Assembly (NCBI GenBank): GCA_007844125.1
Contig: CM017564.1
Coordinates: 27,009,158-27,073,157, forward strand
Length of the DNA: 64,000 nucleotides
Source: Sinonovacula constricta
Lineage: Eukaryota; Mollusca; Bivalvia; Cardiida; Solecurtidae
Direction: 5' to 3'
Position 1 is the stretch's first letter. The number at the start of each line of letters is the position of its first letter. Below, in pieces: positions 1-12,500 of the stretch. The notes under the pieces were generated by a model, which saw only the letters and a list, made by a program, of their open reading frames with translations, was not told where the DNA came from and did not search any database. The translations under genes were made by a program, and so were the position numbers.

Positions 1-424
1 AAACGCACAGGCTGGTATTCTTACACGTGGATACATAGTGGCTACTCTATCGTTCTCTTGGGTACATAACTAATGTCAAGTAACATAAACCCTCGGTCAA
101 CATCTATTTTCCTCCTAGCACCCCCCCCCCGCCCTAGTTATCCCACGGATTGCACGCAAGACTGACGGGTGAATGGAAAACAGATGGACGAACAGGTACA
201 AACGCACAGGCGGGTATTCTTACACGTGGATACATAGTGGCTACTCTATCGTTCTCTTGGGTACATAACTAATGTCAAGTATCATAAACCCTCGGTCAAC
301 ATCTATTTTCCTCCTAGCCCCCCCCCCCCCCCGCCCCCCCCCCCCCCCCCCCCTCGCCCTAGTTATCCCACGGATTGCACGCAAGGACTGACGGGTGAAT
401 GGAAAACAGATGGACGAACAGGTA
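1..424. repeat. Two-copy tandem repeat, 199-bp unit with internal poly-C
   Basis: Bases 1-199 recur from base 200. Both copies begin AAACGCACAGG and end GGACGAACAGGTA. The second copy is longer because an internal C tract has grown to about 30 bases (around 318-352). The left edge of the window may cut a longer array. No coding content is seen. Confidence 0.9.
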
Positions 425-720
425 AAACTCTTTATGTCCCTTCTGCAGTCTTTGAAAGACGGGACATTACAGTTGCCATTATAAATATATAAATATAAAT
501 GTATTTATGGTCATAAATATACATATTTATTGTGATTAAAACTGTTTGGTTTATACGTTCTTTATTCATCTAAAAACAAAATCACAGTAGGAACATTTCT
601 CATTTAAAATTCCATCTGGCTGTGCATGAAATAACATCAATCAGTCAAATCTGTATTTATTTATGTTGTTTTTATTTACAATGTTACCCGAGTACTAACA
701 CATTGTAAATTGTTAATGTT
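425..720. other. Non-coding stretch with minus-strand AATAAA motifs (candidate cadherin 3' UTR)
   Basis: No ORF is credible here. Read on the minus strand, AATAAA occurs at 671-676, 656-661 and 561-566. This is just past the stop codon at 721, as expected for the 3' UTR and polyadenylation signals of the cadherin-like gene if its last exon ends there. This is inference; no transcript evidence is available. Confidence 0.4.
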
Positions 721-1074
721 CTATACCTTGCACATGCCTAAAGACCGACAGTGATTTCTACCCTGATATAAGACGAGGGTTTTGAATCTTTTTAAAATAA
801 TAATAGCTGAACGTCCCATACGACAGCAAGTCATTTGTGCCAGCGCAACTTTGCGTACAAAACATAAACCCTGAAAGAAAGGTAAATAACGCGGCTTTTG
901 TGACGGACAAGTTTGGGAAAAACAAAACATACGTATATACGGGTCCAGCCTAGCGGGCGTGGTCATTATTAGAGATGTGGTGGCCTCGGTTGTCGTGGCA
1001 ACGCGAAGTACTCGTATATAGATCGTCGCAGTGGCACTGAGTTTTTCAGCTGTGTCTCTTTCGGTAGCAATTAT
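721..1074 (-). CDS. Cadherin exon 15, possible terminal exon
   Basis: Acceptor TTACAG precedes ATAATTGC. The exon opens with IIATERDTAEKLSATATIY and IRVL, which completes the EC fold begun in exon 14. It then becomes Thr-rich (RVATTTEATTS) and runs to TAG at 721-723. AATAAA lies about 45 bp further on. A donor-like AAG/GTATAG just before the stop means it could instead splice onward. The last 60 or so residues resemble no family I know. Confidence 0.55.
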   Translation of the reverse strand: MIATERDTAEKLSATATIYIRVLRVATTTEATTSLIMTTPARLDPYIRMFCFSQTCPSQKPRYLPFFQGLCFVRKVALAQMTCCRMGRSAIIILKRFKTLVLYQGRNHCRSLGMCKV

Positions 1075-4000
1075 CTGTAACCATTAAGTCTCACATTGTA
1101 ACATTAAATAACATCATCAATGAGTTAACAATAAAATCTCATAATACTGAAATTAAAATATCCCAGTTACTCTTTTTCTGCTATTCCAGCATTGTTGCAT
1201 GGCAACGGCCTTTCTGGTCTGTATCATTTACTTTATTAAAAAACTCAAAGACAATTGGAATGTGAAAAATAAAAAAACACGTATCCTGTTGGATTCCAAA
1301 TTAATTGAAATGTGTTAGAAAAAGCAATTACAGAAAACGCCTTACACAATCATTCAAATTTTGATTTGGACAAGTAAGAAAGTTGTTCTACATTCCCAAA
1401 GCGGAAGTATGTTGTACCGTTAGTTGTATGGTATCCCTTAGGAAGAGAAGACCCGGGCTCTTCAGTGTTATGATTGGTCGCCCGAGAGAGGCGATCACGC
1501 TCGGGATGGGCTGGAAGTCATACGACATGTCACCATCTTGGTTTCGCAGTAACAGCTCCAGAATACCACTAGATCCCTATGCAATTGAAACAAAATAAAG
1601 TTATAATAAATATAGAAGGATAGATACACCGGTGTTTCATAAATGTTTAGACAATGGACGACTAATGACGATCTAGAATGATGTCTGCTTGTAGATTTAC
1701 AACAAAACATAAATAAATCAAATTGCCAAATGCTGTGCATTTTGCTCGAAAGTACATACAATTACGTTTGGCCAAAATATTGGACAACATATTCGAACTT
1801 CAAACGTCAAAAATCAATGACCTTGCACAGAATCCAAACGTTAAACCATGTCCAAAAGTGATTTTAAGATATTATAGTTGAGAGACTTTGTCATTAATGT
1901 AAATTAACAAGGTCCATATTCATTACGTAATGGAAAAAAGAGAAGTTTTTGACGATTTGGTGACGTCACGTAGCCGTAGAAGATCCCGACTTGCGATCTT
2001 TCACTTGTTGTAACAATCTTGTAAAACATGAATATAGTTCAAATGCACACACCTTATCTTCAATCGGAACTCCTCGGGTGATCCCGTCCTCGGGACAATC
2101 ATCCCTCGGATGTATCTGGTGCAATGATACTTAGGGAAATCACGATCGTTGTGTTCGCCGAAAGTCGGAAGAATATGCCTAAAATGTAGTTCGCAGAAAA
2201 CATAAACAATTGCCTCGTTTGGCAGCTGTTTTGTTTGCTGCGCTGGGTAAATTAAATTTGGATGATTTAAATTTGAAGCAGCCCTAAATTGAAGTTTTAC
2301 AGGCATAGTACTATAGTGAGCTGTCATCCAACTGCCATCTTTGTTTTAGCGTCTGTCACAAAATAGGTCCCATTTAGGGAAATGGCCGAGGTGACCCGAC
2401 TACCAACTACATCCGAGAGATGATTCGTGAATTATCCGAGCTGTTCCGATTGACCTTATCTTGTTACAATAGCGATATAATCTACCTGATCTCGGTCCAT
2501 GGTGACAATCTCGGTGTTGTTCTCCAGCTGTAGAGGGTAGTTCAGCTGGGCGGTGTCCGAGATGTAGGCGTGGTATTCGTCCTGGTTAAATGATGGCTCG
2601 TTGTCGTTCTCGTCACTCACAAACACCTCCAGATTGGTGGTTGCCATGGCATCCGGATTCAAGCTCAACTCGCCATTAATTTGCTCGGTAACCTGCATTA
2701 TTATATGAATATCTTAAATTTTGTATCCAATGTATATCTATTACCAGTGAAGTTTATGGCAATGTTTTTTCTAATTACCACATTATGTTTATGTAATTGA
2801 AAATATGAATCTGTACAAACATTGAATTGTATCCCTTACCCTGATGTCGATCACACAAAGACCGCCATTTTCCCGGATGTTCCCAGCGTCTCTGTCAACC
2901 AGACCTGCTACAGTTACCTCCCCTGTTATACCGTTGATGGCCAATGCGTCCAAACACGTGCCTGATACGAGACAGAATTCAGTTACGTGCGAGAAAAGCA
3001 AGGAAAGGTAGATAAGAATATATGACAAAGTTCTATGAACATTGCAACATATATCAAACTCCAAAAAGACACAGAACAAAGGTATTTCACATGCAAGCCA
3101 AGCGAAAAGTAAAAACAAATTTGTGATGAGTCATTTAACGAAAAGAGCAAACCCGACAGTAACCGCCTTGAAACGGTCATTCGGCAATATGGACCGACTG
3201 GGGTGCTTAAACCGGTTTTACAGAACTCTAACCTCGCACTTCCTGACGAGTTTCTCAAATGCAAGCAATGAAAAGAAAAACGATCTATTTGAAAACAAAA
3301 TGTCCAAGCGCTGATATTTTCTATAAGTTATGACGAAAGTAGTGACGTCATTGAAAAATAATGTCCAGATAGTGTTTAGAAAAGAATATCGTAATATTTC
3401 GATTTGAAAAACTACACAAAAATGGTTGACTGTAAATAAAATAATGTATGTGTTAAATGTAATCAACACTTATTGAAGCTAGTGAATGAAAATGTTAATT
3501 GTTAAGTGTCTATGTATACACGTATGCCGAGGACCATTTAAGTACATACACATACTAACATACTTGCCGACCAGAACATCTGTTTTTGCGCCCCCCCCCC
3601 CTCCCCCCCCCCAAAAGGCAACCAAGTGTTCAGAAAATAAGGACAAGATTAAGTACCTGATACAATTGTGAAGAACACGTCATTCGGAATTCCTCGGTCT
3701 CCATCTAAGGCACGAACGGTGAAAATATGTGTGTCCTGATATAAAAAGAAAGGTGTAGTGTGACTTCTGTATCTGTGGTATGTATTTATCACTTAGTATA
3801 GCACCATTTTGTCAATATAAACTGTTAAGGCATGTAAAATGAAAACCTTTTCTTGTTTGCTGAATATGTTGACCTCTTATTTGATTGGTGTTTAAGGGTC
3901 AATGTTGTTGTGACTTTGACCAATATCCTAAATGTCAAATTACCGTCATTATTAACATTATTAAGTTAATACCCCAAAGATTTTTAATAATAGTTGATGT

Positions 4001-6455
4001 TAATTATTATAAGAGCGAGATGATAAATCATTATATTAACAAACGTTAATACAGAAAATGCACTTTTTCCAAAACATTAAATACTAAGTTTAATGAATTT
4101 TTACATTAGGCGTGTTCTCTGCTATGGTAACCATGTAAGGCGTGGCCAGGAACTCTGGGGGCGTGTCTTGTATGTCAAGCACCCGGATGGTCAACACCTC
4201 GCTTGATTGAAGCCCGAGCCCATCCTTGAAGCAATGAATGAATGCATTTGTTAATACATACTGCGAATGATATGTAACATTTAATAAAAAAAGAAAAGCA
4301 GATTAACATTTTCTAAAATTAAACATCCAACTTGTTGAAAAAAATGGAAGAGACAAGCTTAAATATCACACAATTTTAAACTGAAAACACACTTTGCTTT
4401 AAAGTTAGTACATTCCGTAAGACAAATCAGTCATAGAGGGAAAGTTTCTTAACCGATTTAGGGGAAACACTTTCCTACCTTTGCTGTAACATTGAACTGG
4501 TAAAACTGAATCGTTTCATAATCCAATGCCGATAGCTGTCTTACATGGCCGCTGGTAGAATTGATGGAAAAGGTCGACCGGAACTTGGCAGCATCATTGG
4601 TAGACTATGCGCATGCGCAAATCAACAGATATATTTTAAATATATTTTTTTCTTTAGAATAAAAGTTACGCTGTGAGGTTTTTCATTAATTTTGAATGCA
4701 TAACTCAGTTGTTTTTATCTAGCATAAATATAAAAAAGAGATAAGGTTAAAATGCAACGTAAAAATAAACGTAAGTGTAAATTAGTAGGTCAAAAAGCTG
4801 TATGTAGCCCTGCTACAATTTTATCTTTGTAATGGTTGAAAACGTAGCTTTGTAAAGCAAAAACAGGAAATTGATAATAACGTTTACTTCTAAAAACATT
4901 AAAACATATAAACAAAGTTCCAGAAGAATTTGATAGCTTGGATTTACTTACTTGCGTGATGGGCTGAAACAGTAGAAACAATTCAATCAAAGTCATTATA
5001 ATATAAAACAATTTGTTAACCCCCGAACAATGACAAATATGTCTATTAAATATTCATATTTACCTTACCTATATAACAGAATATTACAGCTGCATTCCAC
5101 AAAACATTGAATGTTCATTTTTTTATCGGATAAAAAGTTTAAATGCTCTGGTGCAAATCGAAGGATGACTTTAACCACTATTTAAGATCATTGTATATTT
5201 AAAAAAAATATGATGTTATTATCAAATAGGCATGCCGATTTTACCTGCATAGTATATGTGACCACCTCGCCAAGCCCTGTGTCGGGGTCAAGGGCCGATA
5301 TAGCCGTATATACCACATCACCAGGGATAGAATCCTGTCGGTAAAAGAGTTGATAATCATATCACTGTCTACATGTAAGAATCTTGAGGATATTGGACAC
5401 AAAATCATCGTAACAATGTTAATTTGACCGAATAATGAAGATTACAGACATTTCATCGTAATCTAGTGTGTATGATATGGTACTAAGCGTAAGAGAAGGG
5501 GATCATCGAAACATTGTGTGTATGATAGTGTCCTGAACGTAACCTTGTGTGTATGACAAAGTCCTGAACGTAACATTGTAACCTTGTGTGTATGATAGAG
5601 TCCTTAGCGTAACCTTGTGTGTATGATAGAGTCCTTAACATAACCTTGTGTGTATGACAAAGTCCTGAACGTAACACTGTAACCTTGTGTGTATGATAGA
5701 GTCCTTAGCGTAACCTTGTGTGTATGACAGAGTCCTTAACGTAACCTTGTGTGTATGATAGAGTCCTTAGCGTAACCTTGTGTGTATGATAGAGTCCTTA
5801 GCGTAACCTTGTGTGTATGATAGAGTCCTTAGCGTAACCTTGTATGTATGATAGAGTCCTTAGCGTAACCTTGTGTGTATGATAGTCCTTAACGTAACCT
5901 TGTGTGTATGATAGAGTCCTTAACGTAACCTTGTGTGTATGATAGAGTCCTGAACGTAACCTTGTGTATATGACAGAGTCCTGAACATAACCTTGTGTGT
6001 ATGACAGAGTCCTGAACGTAAGAGAAGGTGATCATCGCAACCTTGTGTGTATGATAGAGTTCAGACCATAACCTTGTGTGTATGACAGAGTCCTGAACGT
6101 AAGAGAAGGTGATCACCATAACCTTGTGTGTATGACAGAGTCCTGAACGTAACAGAAGGGAATCATTGTATCCTCCTTCGTGTGATTGAAAAAAGAGTTA
6201 CTGCCTTGGAATGTTTAAAGGAGAGCAAATGAAGTTTGACAGAATCGCACAGGTAAAATATAGTAAATTATCACAACATCTTGTGTATGGCAGAACTATA
6301 GTTAACGAATCACACAGATAACAGGCATTATTTTAGTTCATAAAACGTGTGTCACATATCTACAAACAGTTAATCATCGTAACATCATGTGTATAACAGC
6401 ATCCCGCTGGTAATAGACAATACGTTATCATAACATCAAATGCTATATAATGGTT

Positions 6456-6538
<83 letters not shown>

Positions 6539-9500
6539 GATGTCTGTCGAGCTATCTATTGTGAATGGCATATTGGTTAAATTTATTAACTTTATATTGC
6601 TGGGATGCAAGCATAATTAATACACTACAATAAAGAAATACCTGCTAACAGACATAATATGCAAGTTACCTTTTTAAATCAGCATAACGTTGTTTCATAT
6701 ACAAGAAAAATCATTATGTAATCTATTGTTTAACAAGAAATAGAGAATCAAATAACACTTAAAACTTCTGAGAAAAACACAGAGAACGGACATCGATTTT
6801 TACCACAGAAAAATAAGTACCTAAATATAGTTTGTTTACTTAATAGAAACACTGGCTATTTAAATAAGTGGGATTGATAAAAAATGAGATTACTTAGGTC
6901 GTGAAAATATAAATTTTAAAAAAGTTATCAAAAAGCTAACTTTGATAGAGCATATAGAGTATACTAGATAAAAGCTAGTACAATAATGTACATTTTAATA
7001 TTAAGAAACTTCATTTATCATGGGAACCTTAGGAAAACTGATATCACGTGGATTGCCAGTGTTATTTCAAAGATCATATTCCAACTAAAGCAAGAGTCCA
7101 TGTGACATCGATTACCCAATCGTCGCCCAGTTTTCATATCACTAACAAGGGACCCCACCTCGTTTATGTCCAGACGGTAGGGCAGGTGGACAAACGCCGG
7201 CGCCTCATCATTAACGTCAGTTATCACCATTTGAATCACAGTCTGAAATCAAAAGATAAATACTTTTAGGAAGGATGAACTCTAGTATGCTTAACTACTA
7301 GCTATTAAATATGTTAAGACCATAACGGTTAATTTTTTAATTAACCTTAAAACTATATGATTAAATATTGCTGTCTCCACAGCGTTATTATTATTTACAT
7401 TGCGTCAGAATCATTGAACAATTCTGCACAAGTACTACAACAATTACTGGAAAACGAAGAAAAAGACAGATGAAATAGAGTAGGAGGCATAGGCATACTA
7501 ATAATCATGCACGTTTAAATGTAAAACTGGCAGAAACACTGAGACGGGACAGTATACAAAAATCGAGAGAAACCCAGCTGTTCCCGCCTTGGAACGGTTA
7601 GTCGGCAAAAAGATCTTTATAGAGTTCTCATAACCTCGCACTTTGTAAGTGGTCTCCAAAGACATGTAGTGACGACAAAACAGATCGATTTGAAACAAAA
7701 CAGTACAAGTGAGGATGTATACGAATAAGGAAAAGTTACCCGTCCCGTGGGCATTGAAGCATATATCAGACCATTAAAAGGAACAAGGCAAAAATATTTA
7801 TATGCAAGCCAAATGTTAAAGTTAAAACAAATCTGTGACGAGTCATTAAAAAATTAGAGCAAATCCAAGAGTTACCGCCTTGGAACGGTCAGTTGGCAAA
7901 AGTAATGACGTCACATAATAAAAGAGTAATGACGTCATTTGAAACATAGTATTGTACAGTTTGTAATCGGATGAGGAGAGTAGTAAAACATGAATAATCT
8001 GAATCATCGGAAAACACAAGAGGGGTGTAATAAGTTGAGGGAGCCTGTGTCATGTGTTCGTGTAAAGCGCTCAGGCAAGAACATGAATCTTTGTTGTTTA
8101 GATACTGTAAATGAAAACATAATAGTGTCAATAAGCTGTTCAGAGAATGGCAAAAAATTAAATTGTCTGGATCGTAAACTGGTTTACAGGTCTTGGTAGT
8201 ATCTTCGTCTAACTACCCAAGGTTATTCAAACAGGCGAAGGGGATGGTGGGTGGGAAATGCATATGCAATCTTTAATATGGAGGCGGCGATGTGGAGTGG
8301 GTGGCGGCGGACATACGCGGTTTACGCTGATTGTATTTTAAAATAACACATTTTAAAATTATCTTACATTACAAAGACAATTAATTATTTTGATATATAT
8401 ATATTTTACGGTTATACACATATCTATACAAATGCTGTTTTATAATGCCCGATTACATAGTTATTACTAGTAGGACGTGCAACGTGAACATTGACAATAC
8501 ACGATAGATACGCCTAAAGAACCTTACCAATATAACATTGGAGCTCTGGTCTTCGAGTTGAAAGTACAGATTCCTACTTGAAGGACTCTGAAACAAATAA
8601 ATATGGTGGTAGAGTTCTGTCATTTCTAAGTAATACAAAATCCTAGTTATTTGCTATCACCTGGTGTCTGTAAGATATAATGGAGAATATCGTCGGATGC
8701 CTAAGCCGCGTCAGCTAGTGTTTAGCAGGATAAAAGCGATGCCGCAATTCCTTAAAAACATACAAAATAAGCAAAACAAGTTGTTAATTTGCTCATTGAT
8801 ACTTTCGTTATAAACAAATAGCAATGATGACAAATGTCGAAAAGTTCCGAATACGAAATAACTGACCTAGTTAAGTTGAATTTACAGCAGGAAAAAATAA
8901 TGAAGTTGTAAGTACAACTTAGGTTTAAGTGAATGGTAGATTTAGGATTGCTGTTTAATAGAAAAGATCAATTCATGAGTAGAAGGTAATAAAACAAAGT
9001 CCTATGAGAATTGCATCATATACCAACATTTGACAATGAAAGGACGAAGTCAAATGTAAAATAAAGAACAGTCAGTAATGAGACATTAAACAAAACAGCA
9101 AATCCAACAGTTACTGCATTGGAACGGTCAGTCGGCAAAAGGGACCAACTGCTATGCTTAAAACCGGCTTTACAGAGCTCTAACCTCCCACTTCCTGAGT
9201 GTTGTTTTTTTCAAATGCAGTCAATGAAAAGAAAAACGATCTATTTAAATAAAGAAATGTCCAAGCGCTGACATTTTCTTTGATAAGTTATGACGAAAGA
9301 AGTGACGTCATTGACAAATAATGTCCCCCATAGTATTGAGAAGAGGGAGAAGTATTATTTTTTAGAAGAACTACACTAAATTGTTACTGTAAGTGAAATT
9401 ATTATTTTTTTTTGAATCAAGAAAAGGAAATGACCAGAGAAGTGTAAATGGTTGTAGCATTCCTGTTCATGTGAAGCTAGACTTAAGGAACCAAAGTCAT

Positions 9501-12500
9501 GGCCAAATGATGCGTTCTTTAGAAGGTTTTGGCTCAAACCTTATAATTCGTCTTATTATTTTTCTTAATTGAAGCTACATTTTAATGCCGAATGACTACG
9601 TTGTATACTCACGAAGTCCCTGTCGAGGGGACTGACCAGGACTATGTCGGCGGTGGCCTGGGGCGGGCCTACACTCGTCTGGTTTACTCTGACCAACGTC
9701 TGGGTGTCGGACCCGCTGTCCCAAAGACTGATGGTCACAGCCTCGCCATCTGGGTCACTGGCGAATATCTGGGCGATCACCGAACCTGGGAATAAAGACA
9801 GAACAAGACACGAAAGACTAAGAACCGCTTTTACGATTTTTTTAAACTCGATAAAAATATGAAAAGTCCTATGAGCATTGCAACATATACCAAACTCCGA
9901 AAAGGCACAGGACAAAGGTATTTCACATGCAAGCCAAGTGAAAAGCAAGAACAAATTTGTAACGAGTCAAGTCACCAGCTAAATTTAGCCTTTGTATGTA
10001 TATAGTTCGGGTGTGATTGTTACCAAACGGTAGCAATGTAAGTGCCATGCGAAGATCTGGAACTATATCTTATTTTTAAAAATATATCTTACTGAATAAG
10101 CGCTGAAGCGCGGAGTCTATTGTGATCACGTTTGCTGATTGCCACTGGAGAGTCATGTGAACAGGATGTTTATTGATAGGATCTAAGCGGTAATCAGAAA
10201 TACGGTTCATCATCAAGCAATAATCTAAAAAATGTCTTAAAAATCCAACGTCCCACCCAAAACTGTCGTGATGGTCACAATCAAAAACTTTCGTCAGATA
10301 ATGATAGTCATATATGTTATTAATGTAATAATGTTGGCAACTTTTTTCTTCTACATATGTAACATCTGGGAAAGCCTATTAAATGGTCTCGGGTTTTGCT
10401 TTTTTTTGGTTATAAACCATTCTATGGTCTCAGGAATTATCATTATGTATCCATTTTTTTCTGGAGATTTATAGTATACTAAAAACTTTCTAATAAAACG
10501 CATAATTTATCCAATATATCTTTGTTACTTGCTTTATATTGCTTTAACCTGTTTACCTGTTCCAGTTTTTGCGGCGCCTTTAATGCTTCAACGACTTTTC
10601 TTGTTCTTAATTTACTGTAACGTCTGTAATATTTAGCCTTCAGTAACTTTTGCTTAAAAATAGTTTAAATATGGGTCATCACTACACGCGATATGAATAT
10701 TTATGAATATGATTAATATTCATGTATTTTGCGATGCAATACTTTGTGACAAAATAAACAAAATCATAAATAATAAATACTGGAATGACGACGAGGCAAT
10801 TGTCTTCTATGGCGATTTGATACAAAGAAAGAATTCTGAAGTCGAGGATCAGTCCGAATGAATGAATCAATCACAATTATAACAATTTAAACAAAAAGTA
10901 ATATCAAGGTTAATGGAGGTAAAACATAAGAGAATGAACTCATGTGTTCGTTATTAGACTTTGACGTAGTTCAAATGCAAGGCAAAGAAAGTGAACAAGA
11001 TTAAACAGCATAGTTTTGTCATTATTTGTAAGTAAGGTTTCAAGTTTATACATAGATGGGCGGTGATATATATTCGCATTGATGAACCTCTTTCGTTAAC
11101 TACCATACATGGGACAAATACATATAAAGTGGAACACATCTTCAATTCCTCTTTGTTTACAAATCTGGCAAAATATCTCCTCACGCAGTAAATGATTTGC
11201 CGAGTGTCTCTCAGTTTGAATCCTTAACCCAATAACACCTGAAAGCTGCACAACGGAAGTCAATTTTATGTATTCATTGGAGAATATCGTATTATTAACA
11301 ATATTATCTTCATTATTAAGATGTTTATATGTATATGTGCTTGATTTTTATTTCAATCTTCATTATTCATGATCTATTCCAGACCTATTATTTTTATCCT
11401 CTTCACATTATCATCTTCAGTGATGCTTTCATTTACATTCAAATTACAATTATGAATATTTCAATAGATATATGTATTCGTATTGCCGAAAAGATGTATG
11501 AGTATTTGTGCATATATATTTACATGAATTATGAGTTAGCTTCGTTAAATAAAGATGTTATTATTTATTATTACTATTGGCTCTGGACATTGGATTCTTT
11601 GTTTCCTTTAAATTAACTGCACATTACACAGTAAATAGCTAGAACAGAATCTATGTAAACTCTTATTTATGTCAGTGAATAATAAAATATACGGCATTCA
11701 GAAAGATGGAAAGAAAATGATCTGGCTTTTCTATGAATAGCTTTTGCCATGTAGGGAGTACCATTAGGGAGCAGTCATAACAATCGCATAGACAAAATTG
11801 TTTTGTAAACATGTACATCATCCTGAAATTAGACGAAGTTAGACGCAGGAAAATGTTAATACAACAATAACAATTATCACATCATTATCACTATTTTTGA
11901 GGTGACATTTGATTAATTAATAAAGAATTGTTTCTCAATGTCGTGTAAACAAATGTCTATTGAGTGTACAGCGTATATAGTTTGTAGAGTAACATAATAC
12001 ATAATATAAGGAGATATGTGTCTTCTCAACGTGTTGTATCATTTTGCCGTTGTTTAAGCGAATTTTGAACTCGAGCGCTTTTCACAATTCCTACAAGTAT
12101 CTTACCGACAGGTGTATCCTCAGACACAATCACGTAACTGTCTGTCTTATTGTCAATTGTAGGCGTGGTCTTGGCGATCTCAATACTGGCCACGCCTCTT
12201 AGCACTGAAACAGTCACGTGAGGTACTTTTAGTGAATTCCTCCAATTGTTAAAGTAAAATAGACTGAAAAATAAAGACACAGTGGTGAGTTAAATACAGA
12301 ACATATTTCCAGATTTCGACCTGCAGTAGCTTCTGCCTTTAAAGATGGCTGCCTTAAATGGTCTTATCAGTGCCTATGACACCACATGGAAGCTATCTAT
12401 AGATCATATTCATTATTCGAGTGATCCCGTGTGGGAGCCGTCTAATCTGGTTCTACAATATATAGTCTATGTCTGAGCGATTCTGGCTCAGCAATTAAAA

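Noticed and set aside
1388..1417. Stop codon in cadherin exon 14 as the true C-terminus
   Set aside because: Splicing at 1418 to 1074 restores a proper EC strand order (QLT then IIATERD), which is unlikely by chance.
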